Assembly (NCBI GenBank): GCA_002780205.1
Contig: PEVQ01000181.1
Location: 1-5,793, forward strand
From: Elusimicrobia bacterium CG06_land_8_20_14_3_00_38_11
GTDB lineage: Bacteria; Elusimicrobiota; UBA8919
Direction of reading: 5' to 3'
DNA: 5,793 bases
Both the position numbers and the translations under genes were made by a program. Within the stretch, counting starts at the first letter, position 1. Each line of letters starts with the position of its first letter. Below the pieces are notes generated by a model. It did no database searches. It had not been told where the DNA came from and saw only the letters and a program-made list of their open reading frames with translations. Below, one piece after another: positions 4,408 through 5,793 of this stretch.

Positions 4408-5439
4408 ATGAAAGAGATAGAAAAAACCGCAATTGAAGAAATATCAAAAACTCAGACACAGGAAGAACTTGAAAGAGTCCGCCTAAAATATCTCGGAAAA
4501 AAAGGAATCATAACGGAAAAATTGTCGGGACTTTCCAAACTGGCACTTCCCGAAAAAAAAATGGTCGGCAAAGAATTAAATATCATCAAGAAAAACATAA
4601 CGGATGCGATTGAAAAGCATTCTTCAGAAATAAAGAAAAATGTCCTTTCTGATATTTCTAAAAATGTAATTGACACAACGCTTCCCGGAAAGCCCTTTGA
4701 TTTCGGCAAACTTCATCCATTAACGCAGGTAATGAATGAGGTAAAAAATATTTTTGTTAATCTCGGCTTCAATATCGCTACAGGCCCCGAAATAGAAACG
4801 GATTATTATAATTTTACTGCACTAAATATTCCCAAAGACCATCCTTCAAGAGATATGCAGGATACATTCTATATCGGAGAACAAGGGAACAATGGAACAA
4901 TGAAACAAGAATTGTTGTTAAGAACCCATACTTCTCCCGTTCAGGTGAGGGTGATGGAAAATCAAAAACCTCCAATAAGAATAATCGCACCCGGAAAAGT
5001 CTACAGACACGAAGCCGTTGACGCATCCCATTCTTTTGTTTTTCATCAGGTTGAAGGACTTGCCGTTGATGAGGATGTAACATTTGCCGACTTAAAAGCG
5101 GTGCTTGAAATTTTTGTGAAAAAAATGTTCGGTGAAAATATCGCGTCCCGTTTCAGACCGAGTTTTTTTCCTTTTACCGAACCGTCCGCCGAGGTTGATA
5201 TGCAGTGTTTAATATGTAAAGGCAAAGGATGCAGCGTATGTTCGCAAACCGGTTGGGTAGAACTTTTGGGATGCGGAATGGTTCACCCGAAAGTGTTTGA
5301 GTTTGTCGGCTACGATACAGAAAAATATACCGGTTATGCTTTCGGAATCGGCATAGAACGGGTAGCAATGCTTAAATTGGGAATTGATAATATGCGGCTT
5401 TTTTACGAAAATGATATGGATTTTTTAAGTCAATTTTAA
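4408..5439 (+). CDS. pheS: Phenylalanine--tRNA ligase alpha subunit
   Basis: This is the catalytic alpha chain of the alpha2beta2 enzyme that charges tRNA-Phe. The 343-residue product has the N-terminal coiled-coil region (about 1-90) and then the class II catalytic core: TGPEIETDYYNF (125-136), ALNIPKDHPSRDMQDTF (138-154), LLLRTHTSPVQVR (169-181), motif 2 around RIIAPGKVYRHE (191-202) with FHQVEG (212-217), FFPFTEPSAEVD (253-264), and motif 3 GYAFGIGIERVAML (309-322). An insertion carries four cysteines, C267, C270, C275 and C278, a likely zinc-binding knuckle of a kind known in some bacterial PheS. Residues 157-168 (GEQGNNGTMKQE) come from an octamer repeat. The start fits the family; the Shine-Dalgarno sequence is weak or distant. 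No pheT is seen in the 354 bases that follow. Confidence 0.95.
   Translation: MKEIEKTAIEEISKTQTQEELERVRLKYLGKKGIITEKLSGLSKLALPEKKMVGKELNIIKKNITDAIEKHSSEIKKNVLSDISKNVIDTTLPGKPFDFGKLHPLTQVMNEVKNIFVNLGFNIATGPEIETDYYNFTALNIPKDHPSRDMQDTFYIGEQGNNGTMKQELLLRTHTSPVQVRVMENQKPPIRIIAPGKVYRHEAVDASHSFVFHQVEGLAVDEDVTFADLKAVLEIFVKKMFGENIASRFRPSFFPFTEPSAEVDMQCLICKGKGCSVCSQTGWVELLGCGMVHPKVFEFVGYDTEKYTGYAFGIGIERVAMLKLGIDNMRLFYENDMDFLSQF
4879..4910 (+). repeat. Octamer tandem repeat inside pheS
   Basis: Four consecutive 8-base units can be read: GAACAAGG, GAACAATG, GAACAATG, AAACAAGA. They encode PheS residues 158-168, a loop between DTFYI and LLLRT where PheS length varies between species. The DNA looks unlike the surrounding coding sequence and like an intergenic repeat. 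Confidence 0.6.
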
Positions 5440-5440
5440 C

Positions 5441-5445
5441 GGAGG
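5441..5445 (+). promoter_or_regulatory. Ribosome binding site of the last gene
   Basis: GGAGG lies two bases after the pheS stop and four bases before ATG 5450. This is the only junction in the window whose Shine-Dalgarno sequence and start codon are not separated by a repeat. Confidence 0.8.
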
Positions 5446-5449
5446 CGGT

Positions 5450-5793
5450 ATGGAAAAAGTTGATTCATTGGAGTTTGCGCTTGATTTTGAAATTAACGGA
5501 ACCATATTATACTTAAAACTTGCCAAAAAAACAAAAAATATACTTATTAAACAACTTTTCTATTCGTTGGCTTCGCAGGAAATTGACCATGCCAAAAGAG
5601 TAGATGAAATATATGAAATGGTAAAAGAAAACAAGGAATGGGAAGTGCTCGGCGAAAGAAATTTGTCTTCCATAGAGATTACGCTCAAAGATTTTTTTAG
5701 AAAAGCTAAAAAAATTAATTTGAAAAGAGATATAGAAAATTTGTCGGGATATAAAATAGCGATGGAGATGGAGGAGAAGGGTTATAATGCGTA
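5450..5793 (+). CDS. Ferritin-like / rubrerythrin-type diiron protein (3' end outside window)
   Basis: 114 codons are visible before the window ends; the frame stays open. The translation begins MEKVDSLEFALDFEINGTIL and is helical. E14 in helix 1 and the E44-I-D-H47 motif (ExxH) in helix 2 match the first half of a ferritin-like diiron site. A third helix with AMEMEEKGYN (104-113) offers E106, E108 or E109 and the EKGY pattern common in this superfamily. The second ExxH would lie beyond the window. Proteins of this type handle peroxide or iron in the cytosol. Whether a rubredoxin domain follows cannot be seen. The gene sits 10 nt after pheS and is likely co-transcribed with it. Confidence 0.75.
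   Translation, partial: MEKVDSLEFALDFEINGTILYLKLAKKTKNILIKQLFYSLASQEIDHAKRVDEIYEMVKENKEWEVLGERNLSSIEITLKDFFRKAKKINLKRDIENLSGYKIAMEMEEKGYNA

Overview
The window reads as a stretch of AT-rich bacterial chromosome with every recognisable gene on the + strand: infC - rpmI - rplT - ktrB - ktrA - (TPR protein) - pheS - (ferritin-like protein, cut by the window end). infC-rpmI-rplT and pheS are the usual translation cluster. The protein sequences and the many short dispersed repeats would suit an uncultured candidate-phylum type bacterium (for example the Elusimicrobiota/Omnitrophota sphere), but that placement is an impression, not a result.

Layout. Bases 1-349 hold no gene: a repeat-like stretch, a possible promoter, a highly structured leader ending in a good intrinsic terminator hairpin (217-244), an AT-rich inverted repeat, and the strong ribosome binding site of infC. 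infC is best started at an ATT codon (350), which gives the family N-terminus (M)SKSFLRINSQIRAPKVRLI and agrees with the well-known AUU start of infC in E. coli and Bacillus. rpmI and rplT follow. Between rplT and pheS, where one might expect pheS directly, sit a KtrAB-type potassium uptake pair (membrane subunit ktrB, cytosolic RCK gate subunit ktrA) and a 93-residue TPR protein. pheS is followed not by pheT but by a small ferritin-like/rubrerythrin-type gene.

The most unusual feature is the intergenic DNA. Almost every gap is filled by a different short repeat, most of them self-complementary. Five of these share the same edges: GAGGCA on the left (four of them directly or almost directly after the upstream stop codon, where it makes a Shine-Dalgarno sequence) and a YGTTAT-like motif on the right (directly before the start codon in three cases). 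Removing the insert would leave a normally spaced ribosome binding site. With the insert, the Shine-Dalgarno sequence is 45-122 nt from the start codon. Other gaps show nested repeats (one palindrome inserted into another), a 35-bp tandem duplication with terminal inverted repeats, and an element flanked by 8-bp direct repeats. An octamer repeat has also entered the pheS reading frame.

The genes themselves are ordinary housekeeping genes: initiation factor 3, ribosomal proteins L35 and L20, phenylalanyl-tRNA synthetase alpha chain and a K+ transporter. The leader upstream of infC could control the ribosomal genes by attenuation, as L20 does in other bacteria, but this is inferred from predicted pairing only.
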